Source: Amphimedon queenslandica (Eukaryota; Porifera; Demospongiae; Haplosclerida; Niphatidae). Taken from it: a stretch of 29,804 bases of DNA. Below, piece after piece: positions 1 to 10,995 of the stretch; the first letter of the stretch is position 1, and each line of letters starts with the position of its first letter. A model generated the notes under the pieces. It was not told where the DNA came from, made no database searches, and saw nothing but the letters and a program-made list of their open reading frames with translations. Where the stretch lies: NCBI RefSeq assembly GCF_000090795.2, contig NW_003546249.1, forward strand, positions 304,533-334,336, read 5' to 3'. A program made the position numbers and the translations under genes.

Positions 1-28
1 TCCTACTACTTTTCCATTTTTATGTTTT

Positions 29-2322
29 TTATTTACTTGTATATTTACAATCCACGATGTGCTTCATCATTAACTGCCAGCTTTCAAGTTGGTCATTGGC
101 AATTACAAAAGACAAAATCATTTCTCTAAACATAGCCTCCCATGACTGTAAAATAAATTGACGTGTTTTTTTAAAGTGGGAGCATGATTCAAGTGACTTT
201 AGAGTTTCTCCTCTATAGCCTGACACTCCAGCAACATCTTATAATTCTGTGTGATAGTAAGCCTTCATTAGAACTTGTTGAAAATTTTTTTAAATGTGCC
301 AGTCGCCTGGAAATATTAATACTTCATTTAAGACATAGCCATATAATGGCTTCACATGTTGTAAGTGCTAAAAGTATTCCCATCTCCGACTGAAATTATG
401 GGATTTGTTTGAATGGGAATTATTTCTTCTAGGACAGCCTCCGCTACATATGCCTTTGTTTCATCAGAGTCTCCACTTTCATTTAGAAATGTCATGTAAT
501 GAATGTTAGAAGCACGGTGATCTTCTAATGGTGCTTCAGTAGGCAAAATAAACTTCTGAAAAGGCATTATAAATTTGTCTTCGTTATCATGATACACTAC
601 TACTTTACATGAAGAAAATATTCAAATGCTTGATTTAAAAGTTTAAGTTTCAGAATTTCATTCATTATCTGATGGAACAAAATTTGATACATTGGCATTT
701 GTTTGTGTAATCGTGTTAGTTTTTGAAGCTACATGTGTAGGAAGACTAAGTGTATATTTAAAGGTGAAGGTTGCATTGTTTGTCTTTTTTTGGGGCCACT
801 TTTTACTTGTTTAAGTGGTGAATTAGATGGAGTACAAACTGCTGGTGGTTTTTTTAGTAAATGATGTTATAATATGTTATATGGCTACTAATCTGTCATG
901 ATTGTCTCCAGCATCACAAAAGCAAGACTGTTTAGAATTCTTATGAAAGAATGTGATCCACCATAAACCTCAACAGCATCTGCAACAACGTGATGCAATG
1001 ATGGTGTACAGAAGGAGTTGGTAGTGAACGGCATTATAAAAAAAGAAAGAATTGTCTAACTGTTTTGGTGTGATTGTATTCATTTTCATGCCTTTTACAC
1101 TCTCTGACTGTTTTCGTACTTGTACAAATGATATTCCTAGTTTCTGTATCTATTTCATTGATACTTTCATGTCAGTTAAATACAGTGAGATCCACAGCAT
1201 TGTTCTGTTTACGTTTTACTTCTTTGTGTATTTTATCATTAATGATAGTACCGGCTTCCATTAATTTTTTTTTCATTATGAGATTTTGTTTCTTCTGCTT
1301 TTTTTGTTATTTCCAGTTCATGCAATGCATAGAATAAGCACTTCAATAAATCTGTTAGGTAGGGATATAACATTGTACCCATCCTTCTAATGGCGCATCT
1401 GTAGCTCATATATGGCTGTAAATATATAATTAATTGGTTGAGTAGCCACTTTGCTGAAATTTCACTGTTCCACTTCCTAATTTAATTACCAAATTTTTGG
1501 TGTTTCCCAAATGTTTAAGAGAGGTTAGGAAAAATGTCACTTCATTATGAAGAGTGTTTTTCCTTCATGTACTTTTTTGCCTGTAAAAATTACAGTTGAT
1601 AAGAGATACACTTTGTAAGGTTATCTGTTGATTGCTTTTCCATTTGCAATGACCAAGTGTTAATACTTCACTGTAGTCTAACATTTTCCTGATTTTTTCC
1701 CTCTTTTATGCTATTTACTATTGCATTATGCATGTCATAGCATGAATTGCAAATTGTCTTTTTTTGTTACGTTCTTGTTACTTTCTGTTCACTCATTCAT
1801 AAAACCACAAATAAGTTTTAGATCTGGGCTATGTCTGAAGTATGGCCCTTCTCTCACCTTTGGTTTGGCCCCACAGCTAGCACAGGGATTGTAAGTATTT
1901 AATATTCTGTAAAACATTTGGTAGCGTCTGTCACATAATGACATCCCAGTATCATCATTTTGTTATATTTAACGTGAAAAGAATTAATTCTATCATATTT
2001 CTTTGTGACGTAGTTATTGTTTTGGTATTTTGTCATGTAACAGTACATTCTCGGTAGATGAAAACATTATTCTTATCCTTTTGTTTCCACCGTGGGATAT
2101 ATTCTGGATCAGAATGATACCGTCTTGCCTCTTTTCTATGAAAACAACATATACATGCATCATTTAGTATTACTGTGTGAGGGACAAATTCTTGGCCATG
2201 AACTGTTTCTCACTATCAGACAGAGTACAGAAATTATCATATCGTGGCTGTTTTTTACGACACAAGAAACAGAAATTCCACCTGTGCCTGTGATAACTTG
2301 ATGTGACATACTTGCTCTCCAT
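29..2322 (-). pseudogene. Decayed transposon-associated protein (DUF6589-like), partial at the left edge
   Basis: Reading the minus strand from an ATG at 2322-2320, protein-like blocks continue across several frames down to 29, so this is one gene broken by stops and frameshifts. In order: CFLCRKKQPRYDNFC near 2240-2280; CICCFHRKEARRYHSDP near 2090-2150; CASCGAKPKVREGPY near 1843-1884 followed by HSPDL; ICNSCYDMHNAI near 1730-1760; DAVEVYGGSH near 952-980; SVGDG near 374-395; FPGDWH near 296-314, with an in-frame stop straight after; and SGYRGETLKSLESCSHFKKT near 167-226. The N-terminal half is rich in CxxC pairs and probably binds zinc. The GDG and PGDWH blocks resemble my recollection of DUF6589-type proteins found with transposons in cnidarians, sponges and fungi. 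The function of that family is not established. The last open block stops at 31-29 and the gene may continue past the window. The family name is moderately sure; that it is a coding remnant is quite sure. Confidence 0.7.
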
Positions 2323-3960
2323 TACCACTAAAACAAGACACAGATATCATGTTAAAGTGCAGAATGTAGCCACAAAGTGCAGATTCAATACTATAACATA
2401 AAGTATTATAGTAGTAATACAGCTACCTCTTTGACATCTGCCACAACGAGCACGCAAGCACGGACACAGAAAGTATTTAGTTACATGAGGTCACATATAG
2501 TGGAGGGTGAGTTTGCACCGCCTTTCAGATCCATAGAGTTGCAAAAACGAATATGGCCCACTACATTCCCTTGCGTAATTAAGTCATGTATACAAAGTGT
2601 TAATCTTGCTTAAAGTTAACTTTATGATAATTTTTTTTTCAAAAATTACATAAAATAACTTTATATTATATGAATAACAGCAAAAGGATAAGTCAGTATC
2701 ACATGAAAAAAGAAATGAGTTTCAGTTTTTATGTGTGAATTATTCATAAGACTAAATGTGCATTAATTAGAGTGCAAATAAAAAATAAGAGATGGTGTCA
2801 GTTGCGATCCGCCTGTTAGGCCACGCCAATAAGATTCCTTGTTTTTCATTAACAGCCTGCATTGATGCCTCTAATTTTTAATAATGCTAAAATGCCATAA
2901 AAGTTAAAGAGTGCATGCACAGACTGTGTTGTGGGGAAAGAGTGTCGTAGTATGTGCCATTTTTTCCATAATTTCATGATATATCACTTTAGAGTCTCTG
3001 TTTGCTGATCATTTATCAACCAAATAGCGCTAGCAAGAGTGCAAACTCAGTAAGGCGGGTTGTTACTATAATTTTACAGCTCACTTCTCTTATCAGTACT
3101 CATTTCAGTCTTTGCCTTCTCTTTAGTCCTCAAGATATTCCTTACGTACATTTTGAAGTCTAGTCTATTGTGGCTAGTGATTTAATTTTACTTTCATATA
3201 AATGTTCAAGTAATATTCTATTCTTCTCCACCCTCTCTCCTCCCCACTCTCTCAGACTCCATATGTTTTGTTTCAAGAGTTTGCTCTCATCACTGAATGA
3301 ATATTCGTTATTATTATTGTGGTTAGTGCTGGGATTATACTCACATGAGTTTCTATGATTCTTTCTTTTTCTTTCTTAAAATTTTGATATTGCTTTTTGC
3401 AAGAACTCATTCTCTTCAGTTACCTTGGTTAATTATATAATTGTGGTTAGTGATTTTAATTAGGTACAGTAATAATTATCTCTTTCTCGCCTCACTCAGG
3501 CTCAGACTCTCCTTTTCCTTTCACAAAGTTTGCAGATATACTTGTACAAACTTTAATGATTTTTGGTCATTGCATTGTCCTATCGAGTTTAATTTATAAG
3601 ATCCTTATTTAATTTTTCGGTATTTTTGCTGTGTTTCTTTTTATTGTGCCTTTTATTTTAAGTATTTGAAGTTTTATAGTTGGTTAGTTGTTTATGTTGA
3701 GTTTGATTAATTTTCATTATGTATTATATTTGTAGTGCTATGTCCCACAATTTATTATTGGTAACGACAGGTGTCATTGGTAATAACAATAAATGTATTT
3801 TGCCATGGACACTGACACAGTTCAATTAATCGTCATCTGCTCTGGACATTTTGCAAATGATGTTAAACCACGATGAGGAGCAGCTGATTTTAGTTTACTT
3901 CCAGCATATTTGGGACATAGTATAAGCACTCTTCTTCGTAGACATAAGTTTACCTCCTGT
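2323..3960. other. Non-coding AT-rich stretch
   Basis: No supported gene. Short ORFs here carry no recognisable motif. The second half is pyrimidine-rich on the plus strand and contains the diverged repeats at 3165-3560. There is no obvious terminal inverted repeat for the decayed gene to its left. Confidence 0.5.
3165..3560 (+). repeat. Diverged tandem-like repeat
   Basis: A phrase close to attgtggttagtgatttaat recurs at about 3167, 3317 and 3441. Two of the copies are followed by a similar run containing actctcc, a cactc/cagactc stretch and a tttcaagagtttgc / tttcacaaagtttgc block. Spacing is irregular (about 150 and 124 bases), so this may be an old tandem duplication rather than a satellite. 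Confidence 0.45.
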
Positions 3961-3967
3961 TGCCATA

Positions 3968-4860
3968 GTGCCATTGCTTGGATGTTTTCTGCAGTATAAA
4001 GTTTCTGTTACGTGTACCTCTATACGAGAAAGTATTACTGAAGAGGAGCAAGAGGAGTCTCTCCCTTATTTTGTTTCACCAGTCAATCAAAGAAATAGAA
4101 AAGATGCACTATATAATAAATTAATTTTTTATTTTCCTTCATCTTCAGCTGGGTTTTTGGAAGAAGAGCTTCTGCTTGGTGAGAAGTTGGTGATTCTATT
4201 AAGAGATTTATTCTGGTGTCTTGACTTTACCATGTGTTTGAGAGAGTGCAAAGACCTATTTCTGCAGCTGTTTGTCCTTTTGTTGGATAAAATGTTCCTA
4301 AACTTTTAAAACATCAAGAAAGATTGACCAGGACAATTCCTACGGATTCTTTTTTAAAATAAAGCATGTACCCCAGCCAACTTTAATGGAAGATGGACAC
4401 TAGTACGCTTTTTTTGATATAAATACCTTGGAGAAGCACCGCCTATTATTAAAGCATCCTCAACTAAAGCCAAAGAAGCGCACTTTACCATTCTATGCTA
4501 CAGTACAGCATGTGAAAAAGTCAAACCTGATGGTTCAATTCAGTGAGTGTGATAATTGTCGGTTGATATTTTCTTGGTACAAACTAAATTCTGACTAGTG
4601 TAGAAATCTACAGTCAGGTTTAGATGATTATGAATATTTGTGTGGGGCTTCACTAGCAGAGTTAAATCTTGAAGACGTATTCAAAGATGTGGAAATTAAG
4701 GGTCACAATTTTTGTTTTGATTGAAGTGTTCCATTATTCGGCCAAGTTAACACCAATATGCGTATAGTGTGCTAAACCTCAAGCATACACAGCTGAAAAT
4801 GAGCATCTCAAATGGGAAAATTGTTGTAATAAACCTCCTATTGACAAGAGAAAACCATGA
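3968..4860 (+). pseudogene. Decayed Cys-rich transposon-associated protein, C-terminal part
   Basis: An acidic open block (SITEEEQEESLPYF) begins at 3968. Further downstream in shifting frames come a LLKHQERLTRTIPTDSFLK-like block near 4295-4355, a QHVKKSNLMVQFSECDNC block near 4506-4562, DDYEYLCGASLAELNLEDVF near 4622-4684, and an ICV-stop-CAKP block near 4757-4777. The terminal block is NCCNKPPIDKRKP, closed by TGA at 4858-4860. The pattern CxxC ... CG ... H ... CxxC ... CC-KPP looks like a zinc-binding C-terminus that I recall from repetitive cnidarian and sponge proteins of unknown role. Several stops and frameshifts make it a pseudogene. There is no catalytic motif, so I do not assign a function. 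The upstream limit is uncertain. Confidence 0.55.
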
Positions 4861-5801
4861 TTATTATAGTAATGTCCTCTTGGTTTATTCTTTTTGCTTT
4901 AAGTTTCAATTTTCATTCTTGTTTAGTCTAAGTTATTTGTTTAAAAATAATAATAAATAGTGATTCTGTTCTTTTTCTTACATGAATATATTTATATGCT
5001 TCCTTTCTTGCTTTAATAATTTGAACAATACCATTAAAATCAATTAATTTAATGAATATTAATATCTCGGCCCGCCCGCCCGCCTACATTCTTCCCGTGT
5101 ATGCAAGGAGAAACAAGAAATCTAGTTGGTGTGGCCTTGCTGAAATGGTGGCAATAGACAAGATGCTTGCTCTTATAACTGAGCAGAATTGTCGTATGAT
5201 GGCGTCTCAAGCACCATTGAAAAGAGCAAGTTTAAAGCTTTTATTTGGATATAACAACTCATTTTCTGTCGTGCCCGCCAACTGGACCATTTTCGCTTGC
5301 TGTGACACATATGGGTTTGGACAAATTCCTATTATCATTTTTTTAGCTCTGAGCATGCAATGAATATATAGTTAGTTGTTCATGACAAGTACGCTAATAA
5401 TAAATATGGCTATTTTAAAGTCAGTTTAGCAAGGCTTAAAGTAACAAACAAGTCAGGAGTTTTCTAGAAGCAACATAAAGTAGAGATTCTGCTTTTTTTC
5501 AGCTTATAATCTACGAGGCTGAGCTCTTTAATCTTTTACATTGTTTCTAGTAATAGATGGTCCAAATAGTTAGAGTGACAAAACATCAGGCATAAACCTT
5601 GAATGTGCTGTGGCAACTGCAGTATTGATTTGGTTTAATTTTGAACAGATGTGGCAATTGTTTCAACCATTTTTAATGGTATAGAATATTGTGCCAAGCA
5701 TTCTTTATTTTGATTAGATCCTAGTCCATTGAAGTTGACAGCAAAAGTCAAATTTGGGGCAATGGAAAATAATTGTATTTACAGAAGCTAACTGTGCAAT
5801 G
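4861..5801. other. Non-coding stretch
   Basis: No supported gene. An open frame of 103 codons at 5052-5363 starts in a gcccgccc-rich patch but shows no family motif. The patch near 5460-5560 has a faint second copy near the right edge of the window. Confidence 0.4.
5460..5560 (+). repeat. Faint dispersed repeat, partner at 29627-29715
   Basis: The block ending gctgagctctttaatctttt ... tttctagtaa resembles gctgagctcctttaatttct ... tttctagtaa near 29675-29715. Both are preceded about 60-70 bases upstream by a ctag-(a/c)agcaa phrase. The match is by eye and imperfect, so it could be a diverged dispersed element or chance. Confidence 0.3.
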
Positions 5802-6070
5802 TTAAGGCCTCTTTACACTAGCACTTCTTATGCGTGTTGAACTGGTTTGAAACCGTTTCAAACATTCCACACCTGATGCACATTAACTTCAATGCGCATT
5901 ATCTCAAACCACCTCTCTATGTGTTTTGAATGTGCATTCCATGGTAGCTGGATAAGAAATACTATCAAAATGTACATGATCCTGACTGTAGTGTGGAATC
6001 ACCTGATGCGCATTCAATGCGCGTTGATGAGCCAACTTTTGGAACTGATTTAAGTGTAGAAAGGCCTTAA
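5802..6070. mobile_element. TTAA-flanked MITE (piggyBac/Kolobok-like ends)
   Basis: The left end reads TTAAGGCCTCTTTACACTAG and the right end, reverse-complemented, reads TTAAGGCCTTTCTACACTT. The TTAA copies at 5802-5805 and 6067-6070 are the expected target duplication of piggyBac- or Kolobok-type elements, leaving a 261-bp body. Inside are inverted segments: attccacacctgatgc near 5865 and gtgtggaatcacctgatgcg near 5991, both followed by cat-rich atgcgcat motifs. No ORF, so non-autonomous. Confidence 0.8.
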
Positions 6071-8321
6071 GTAATAAATTAATAAAATTCTTGCATTATT
6101 TTGTCTCCATCATAGACAAATAAACTAATACAACCATACCAATTCCTAGTCAGAGTAAGTATGAAAATAATTTTAATTAGGTCGTAGCCTTTAAACTTTT
6201 AGACTGGGAAAAAGAATTTTTTATAATCTGTTTTTATATTATGAATTATGCGATGAGCTTTTCTGCCACTAAGAAAGGGGCATCAAAGGCCATACTGAAG
6301 AAAAGAATCAGTAGGTGACACTTGAAAATCATAACTAGATCTGCTATACATAGTTAGAGAAGTTGATGAAAACTGAAATGGACCATTCGATATTATGTCA
6401 GTGGAAAAAAGATGACCAGCAATATAGACTATTTTATGAATTTTTTTATGATTGAAATGAAATATTTTAAAAACCAGCTGCATTTGGTAGCAGAGCACAG
6501 ACAATTTTTTTTACATGATACAGCCCAAATGCAACCGTCAATTGCCGGAAGCAGTTTCCTTGCAACGGAAATAGGTGTGGCTCATGAAAATGGCTGCTAA
6601 TGAGGGACTTGGAGTACCATAAATTTATCTGCCGTGAGCTGATATTTTAAGCAATGTAGAGTACAAGGAGCAAAGTAAACTAGTTATTACTCTGTCAGAT
6701 TCTTATTTTTTGTAAAATCAACCTTATGAATATGTAAATTGTGCGTTTCAGTAAATGGAGGTGGCAAGTGTACCTATGCATTATTTTTTAAAAACATTTG
6801 CCTTTGTAGGACAGTTGCAGTGCAATTAAATATTGGTAGATATACCATATGCATATATTTTGGAGCCTGAATTAATCATTAAACTCAAAAGACAGGTTTG
6901 TGCTTAAATTTAAGAAACATTATTTACAACCAACCCCACCAATATGACAATGTCTTTATGATTTCTTTTTCTAGTTTTCCTTTCTTGTACTTACATCCAT
7001 GCATCACTGAATTGATCCTGTGACTCTCTTTTACTATATTTCCATCATTCAGGATCCGCCCACTCTCATAAATTACTTATTGTATACATAGTATTTATTG
7101 AAGAAGGGTTTCTCATTGGAGGACAGTGATAAATAGTACATCATATAGGAGTCCCATTAACCACCTAGAGAGCAATTCATTGCTTGCCAGTGAATTTATG
7201 TTTGACTAAGTTGACTTTTATATTTTGATATATAAATTACAACATTTTTAAGACAGTTGTGAAAATGCAATATGTTATGGAGCACAACATTTAATATTTA
7301 TGACAAGTATTGCAATTGTGGCATTCAAAAGACAGGATTGTCCTAGCTTTTAAAATGATCTGCAAACAGCTGTACCTTTTATAGATATCTCCTTACTGAC
7401 TTTGAACTACCAAGGGCTGAGCCACGGTAAGATGTCTACTGTAATTGTATTTATTTTTAGAACATGTATCCTAAGCAGTTTTGTTATCATTCTTCCATTA
7501 ATGTTAGTCATTATAAAGGAAACAATACTCCTTAAAATTCTGCAAAGTAGGGCTTAAAAATCTTTGTAATATTTTTATGAATTATTTTTTATTAATTAAC
7601 AATTATTATTATTCATCGACAGATTATTGTTATGGTTGAACTCAACGCCATTGTTTCTTTTACTTTTTGACAACCCTACTTTTTCTTACTTAATAGAAAT
7701 TTTTTATTTACTTGTTTCCATACTTTTTAATACATTTTACTAATTAATAATCCTTATTATCATTAAGTATTAATATTTAATAATTAATTTAGAAAATTAT
7801 TAATAATTATTGTTTTTATTATTCTTCATAAAACTTTTAAATAATTTGACATTAATTTTTTTGAATTATTGAATCATTAATTATATTCATAGCCTAGCTT
7901 ATAATTATTTATCATTATTAATTAATTAATAATCCTTTTTATAAATAATTACAATTTTTGCCTTAGGTATCAGTTCATTGCTGGAAGAAAGTATTTTTGA
8001 AATAAAAACTGTAAGAAGACCTACCGCATTATAAAAACAGTTGTCATACAATTACTTTTTTTTGAATTTTTGAATCATTAATTATTTTCATAGCCTATAA
8101 TAACTCATATTTATTAATTATTATTCAACATTACTAAGATTTATTTCCTGCTCTAAAACATTTTAAGTTTACATTCAGTTTCAGTTACTATTTCTTCACT
8201 CACACTCATATCTCTTAACTTTTTCTGCAGTTTTGCAACCTTTGTTCTCAAAAAGAAGCAAGTCAGTTCATTTAGAAAATTACATTAGCTATCATTATAT
8301 TTTCATATTGTTTGGTAGTAT
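6071..8321. other. Non-coding AT-rich stretch
   Basis: No supported gene. Small open frames near 6283-6600 on both strands overlap each other and show no motif. From about 7560 to 8110 the sequence is dominated by taatta/ttaatt strings, with a local duplication described separately. Confidence 0.5.
7855..8108 (+). repeat. Local duplication in AT-rich DNA
   Basis: The phrase tttttgaatt-att-gaatcattaattat-ttcatagcct occurs at about 7857-7893 and again at about 8060-8095, some 200 bases apart. Both copies are followed by related ataat...atttat...ttaatta strings. This may be a short tandem duplication or two copies of a tiny element. Confidence 0.5.
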
Positions 8322-8757
8322 ATGGATTATGATGAGCATCATGGCGGACTGCCATTAGCTGGATGGCCTCCACCACCACCACCTCCCGGAGGCCTGCCAC
8401 CACCACCAGCTCCACCAATAGATGGAGGTCTGCCACCTTCAGTAGATGGAGATGGAGGGGCCTCCACCATCACCTCCCAGAGGACCGCTACCACAACCAG
8501 CTCTACCAGTAACTGGAGGTCCGCCACCTCCAGTACCTTGAAATGGAGGGCCTCCACCACCACCTCCATTAGACCCGCCACTGCCACCACCACTAGGCAG
8601 GCTACCTCTACCACCACCTCCAGCACTCCTAAGAGCTAAAGGCCCGCCACCTTCACCTCCAGTAGATGGAGGCCTGCCGATACTCCCTCCTGGAGGAGCA
8701 CCCAGTGCCCCTTCCTGGAAGAGCCCCAAGACTGCCTTTGCTGCAACAGCAAAAGCA
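8322..8757 (+). repeat. GC-rich proline-coding low-complexity block
   Basis: This block stands out sharply from the AT-rich surroundings. On the plus strand an ATG at 8322 leads into WPPPPPPPGGLPPPPAPP. After a frameshift near 8455 the proline-rich reading continues in another frame (GPLPQPALPVTGGPPPPVP, LPLPPPPALLRAKGPPPSPP). The repeated DNA unit is roughly a tggaggtccgccacctccag type sequence. It could be a decaying exon of a protein with a formin/WASP-like proline-rich tract, or a minisatellite that merely reads as proline. The minus strand reads as glycine-rich. A following open block at 8666-8959 (LLQQQKQHIIAQLRAVNRQ near 8720-8790) has no recognised domain. I cannot decide between gene and repeat. 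Confidence 0.5.
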
Positions 8758-8959
8758 GCACATAATTGCCCAGCTGAGGGCTGTGAACAGACAAATACTA
8801 AATTTTTACTATGATGTACTTAATACTATATTCATTTTCTGTAATAGTATACAAACCAACCAAGGTGAGCTGGAAGACGCGGAGGTAAGGGCCGTAGGCC
8901 AAGGTCCCGAGGGGCCTCAATCAATAACTATAACTTTTATTAGAAACTTTGCATTATAA

Positions 8960-9312
8960 TAATAAATCTTAAGAAATAATCAATTTGTCAATTAAAAATG
9001 CATCAGCGTAAAGCCAGGATGAAAATACATTAGCATAGCCAAGTGTCTGACAAGACATAAATGCTTATTCCCTTTAGTTTCTTTGAATAATACTAGATGA
9101 AAAATTCACATAATCATATTGCATGATTTAAGAAATTAAATCTTACCTTATAATCATTATTATAGACATATTGAATATGTAGACGAACATGCACAGTGCC
9201 GCCATTCATAATCTACAAAAGTAATTATTACATTTAGAAATCTAACATTAAACTTTTAATACTATCTACAAAACAAGGCTAAAATAATGTTACAACTAAT
9301 GCTAATGCTATA
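8960..9312. other. Non-coding stretch
   Basis: AT-rich; I see no gene or repeat boundary before the MITE that starts at 9313. Confidence 0.5.
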
Positions 9313-9901
9313 CAGTAGAACCTCTAATAACGGAACTTCTCTTTAACAAAAACCTCCTTATAATGACAAAAAATTAATGTACCAACTCATTTTCCTAGTT
9401 TTTCAATTAAAACGGACCTCCCTTTGACGAAAACTTCTCTTTTACGAAATAACGAAAGCTTTTTTCGAACCAAGATGCCATTTTACTTCTATTTAATAAA
9501 AGTGGGCGTGGCCACGCATGAGCACTAGTTCTGTGACGTCATATGATATTATAATCAATTAAAAAGAGACCCACCCGCTTTAAAAATTGCGTCTTTCTTC
9601 TCCTCACATTATGCTCTGTCACTTTTTTTGCCCTCTTACTATCCAGGAGCACAGATAATTGCCTTTAATAGCCTTTCCTTCATTTTGAAACATATTCTGC
9701 AAACTTATTTTCTTATTCTCTTTTCTTGTTCTGCAATTTATTACCCAGCTTACTCAGCTGTCTACTGCCCCTCATTTTTTATAAGAAGGTATAGTCTCAC
9801 ATTGGGGATGCCTCATTTACAAAACTTCCCTTTAATGAAAACCTCTATTTAATGAAAAGACTCTTGTGTCCCAAAAGTTTCGTTATTCGGAGGTTCCACT
9901 G
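9313..9901. mobile_element. TA-flanked MITE with pogo/mariner-like ends
   Basis: The left terminus reads CAGTAGAACCTCTAATAACG and the right terminus, reverse-complemented, reads CAGTGGAACCTCCGAATAAC. TA sits directly outside both ends (9311-9312 and 9902-9903). Subterminal echoes such as ggacctccctttgacgaaaa and aaacttccctttaatgaaaa repeat the terminal theme. The 589-bp body holds no transposase, so it is non-autonomous. Its ends resemble those of the Tigger element that begins only about 90 bases downstream (CAGTACAACCTCGAATATC), so a pogo-type transposase may have moved it. Confidence 0.82.
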
Positions 9902-10111
9902 TATTGCACATTCCAATATGAAGCAATCAAAATATTGCTAAATAATCATCAAATCCTTTCCAGCTATCATTACCTGTAAAGCATAGTAATATAGTATAGC
10001 CTCAATTATCCAGACCCCTTTGCCCATTTGATTATCCGGATGGGTCCGGATAAGTTAAAAGTCCGGATAATTGAAATGGGTGTGGTTTCACCCACGCAAA
10101 CTTAATATTAT

Positions 10112-10745
10112 ATGGCTACCCCAGCAAATGAGAACATCTGCTTTGAGATACAGTGTTATTCGAAGTCACCATGTATATAGGGGCGGATCTAGGATTAGAT
10201 TCTTGGGTGGGCCTTGATGATTTCTGTGTGGTAATTAGTGGGTGTGGCCAACAAAGCCAGCATTCAGAGTCAAAATTTTGAAGAATAAAGCTGTTAAAAT
10301 GAGCTCCTTCGTGGTTTAAAAATTGTTTGAATAGTTATGCTTCACAGTTTACATAGTAATCCACATGAAAAAGTTGATTTTAAATTACTGCACAAAATTT
10401 TTGGGTGGGCCTGGCCCACCCTGGCCCACCCCTAGATCCGCCCCTGCATGTATATAAGATGTGGACACCATTCATGGGTGAAAAACAACACTTAGAACAG
10501 GAATTTGGCAACAAATATGATCAATTTGCTGTAATAATAAAAAAGAAGTTACGACTGTTGGACGTGTACCATAAAACTTGTCAATGTATTTTTGGAACTT
10601 TTAAGGTGATGGAGGAGCAATAACATGCTTTGTTACTGGTAACAGGAGAAAAGGAGTGGGCCTTGAGGTACCGTGTAGCTACATATTTTGTGGAAGCAAG
10701 CAGCATATTTGTAAGATCTGTTGTGAAATTGACAAACTCACTTAG
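10112..10745 (+). pseudogene. HIRAN-like accessory gene of the Tigger element, broken
   Basis: A likely ATG at 10112 (MATPANEN) is followed after a frameshift by ALRYSVIRSHHVY. The hAT-like MITE then interrupts, and the protein resumes with VYKMWTPFMGEKQHLEQEF and NKYDQFAVIIKK. After another frameshift comes TVGRVP (with a stop), then GGAITCFVTGNRRKGVGLEV, CSYIFCGSKQHICKICC, and TAG at 10743-10745. The series YHVY-x-W-xP-xxGE ... N-x-D-x-x-AV ... VG-x-VP ... GG-x-I-x-C-x-V-x-G matches a HIRAN-like module that I recall from repetitive proteins of sponges, corals and fish. HIRAN domains bind DNA 3' ends in HLTF/Rad5-type proteins. The role in a transposon is unknown. It points toward the transposase gene on the opposite strand. 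Identification is by motif only. Confidence 0.65.
10178..10446. mobile_element. hAT-like MITE nested in the Tigger element
   Basis: The left end is TAGGGGCGGATCTAGG and the right end, reverse-complemented, is CAGGGGCGGATCTAGG. An identical 8-bp CATGTATA flanks it at 10170-10177 and 10447-10454, the target-duplication size of hAT elements. The 269-bp body has no coding sequence. The right end repeats ggcccaccctggcccaccc next to the terminus. The insertion falls inside the HHVY motif of the HIRAN-like gene. Confidence 0.9.
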
Positions 10746-10995
10746 TCAGCTCAAATTCAACTCATGTATGAATGGATTCAAGCATTGTTAGCTGAACTGA
10801 AGATTACTGAATAAATACAGTACTCAGTGTAGCCTGTTGTAATTGCTGTTTTATTTTTAAAATATTTTTTATTAATTCAACCATTTATGCATGAACAAGT
10901 ATACTGCATTAGTCTTGTGTAACCAGACGCAAGACTATATACATAATAAAGGGACAAATAGAGATAAGTCAGTTTTAAAAGAACTTGTGTCCTAT

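Noticed and set aside
1052-1337. Plus-strand Phe/Cys/Ser-rich ORFs
   Set aside because: They lie opposite the minus-strand relic and look like hydrophobic shadows of its Lys/Asn-rich coding sequence.
5052-5363. 103-codon plus-strand ORF (MNINISARPPAYILPVYARR)
   Set aside because: No motif, no splice context or neighbour supporting it; the start lies in a gcccgccc simple patch.
8339-8729. Glycine-rich ORFs on the minus strand across the proline block
   Set aside because: They are the reverse complement of a CCN-rich repeat; the plus strand gives a more coherent start and both frames are repeat artefacts.
9628-9852. 74-codon ORF inside the TA MITE
   Set aside because: It lies within a non-autonomous element, has no motif and runs into the subterminal repeat.
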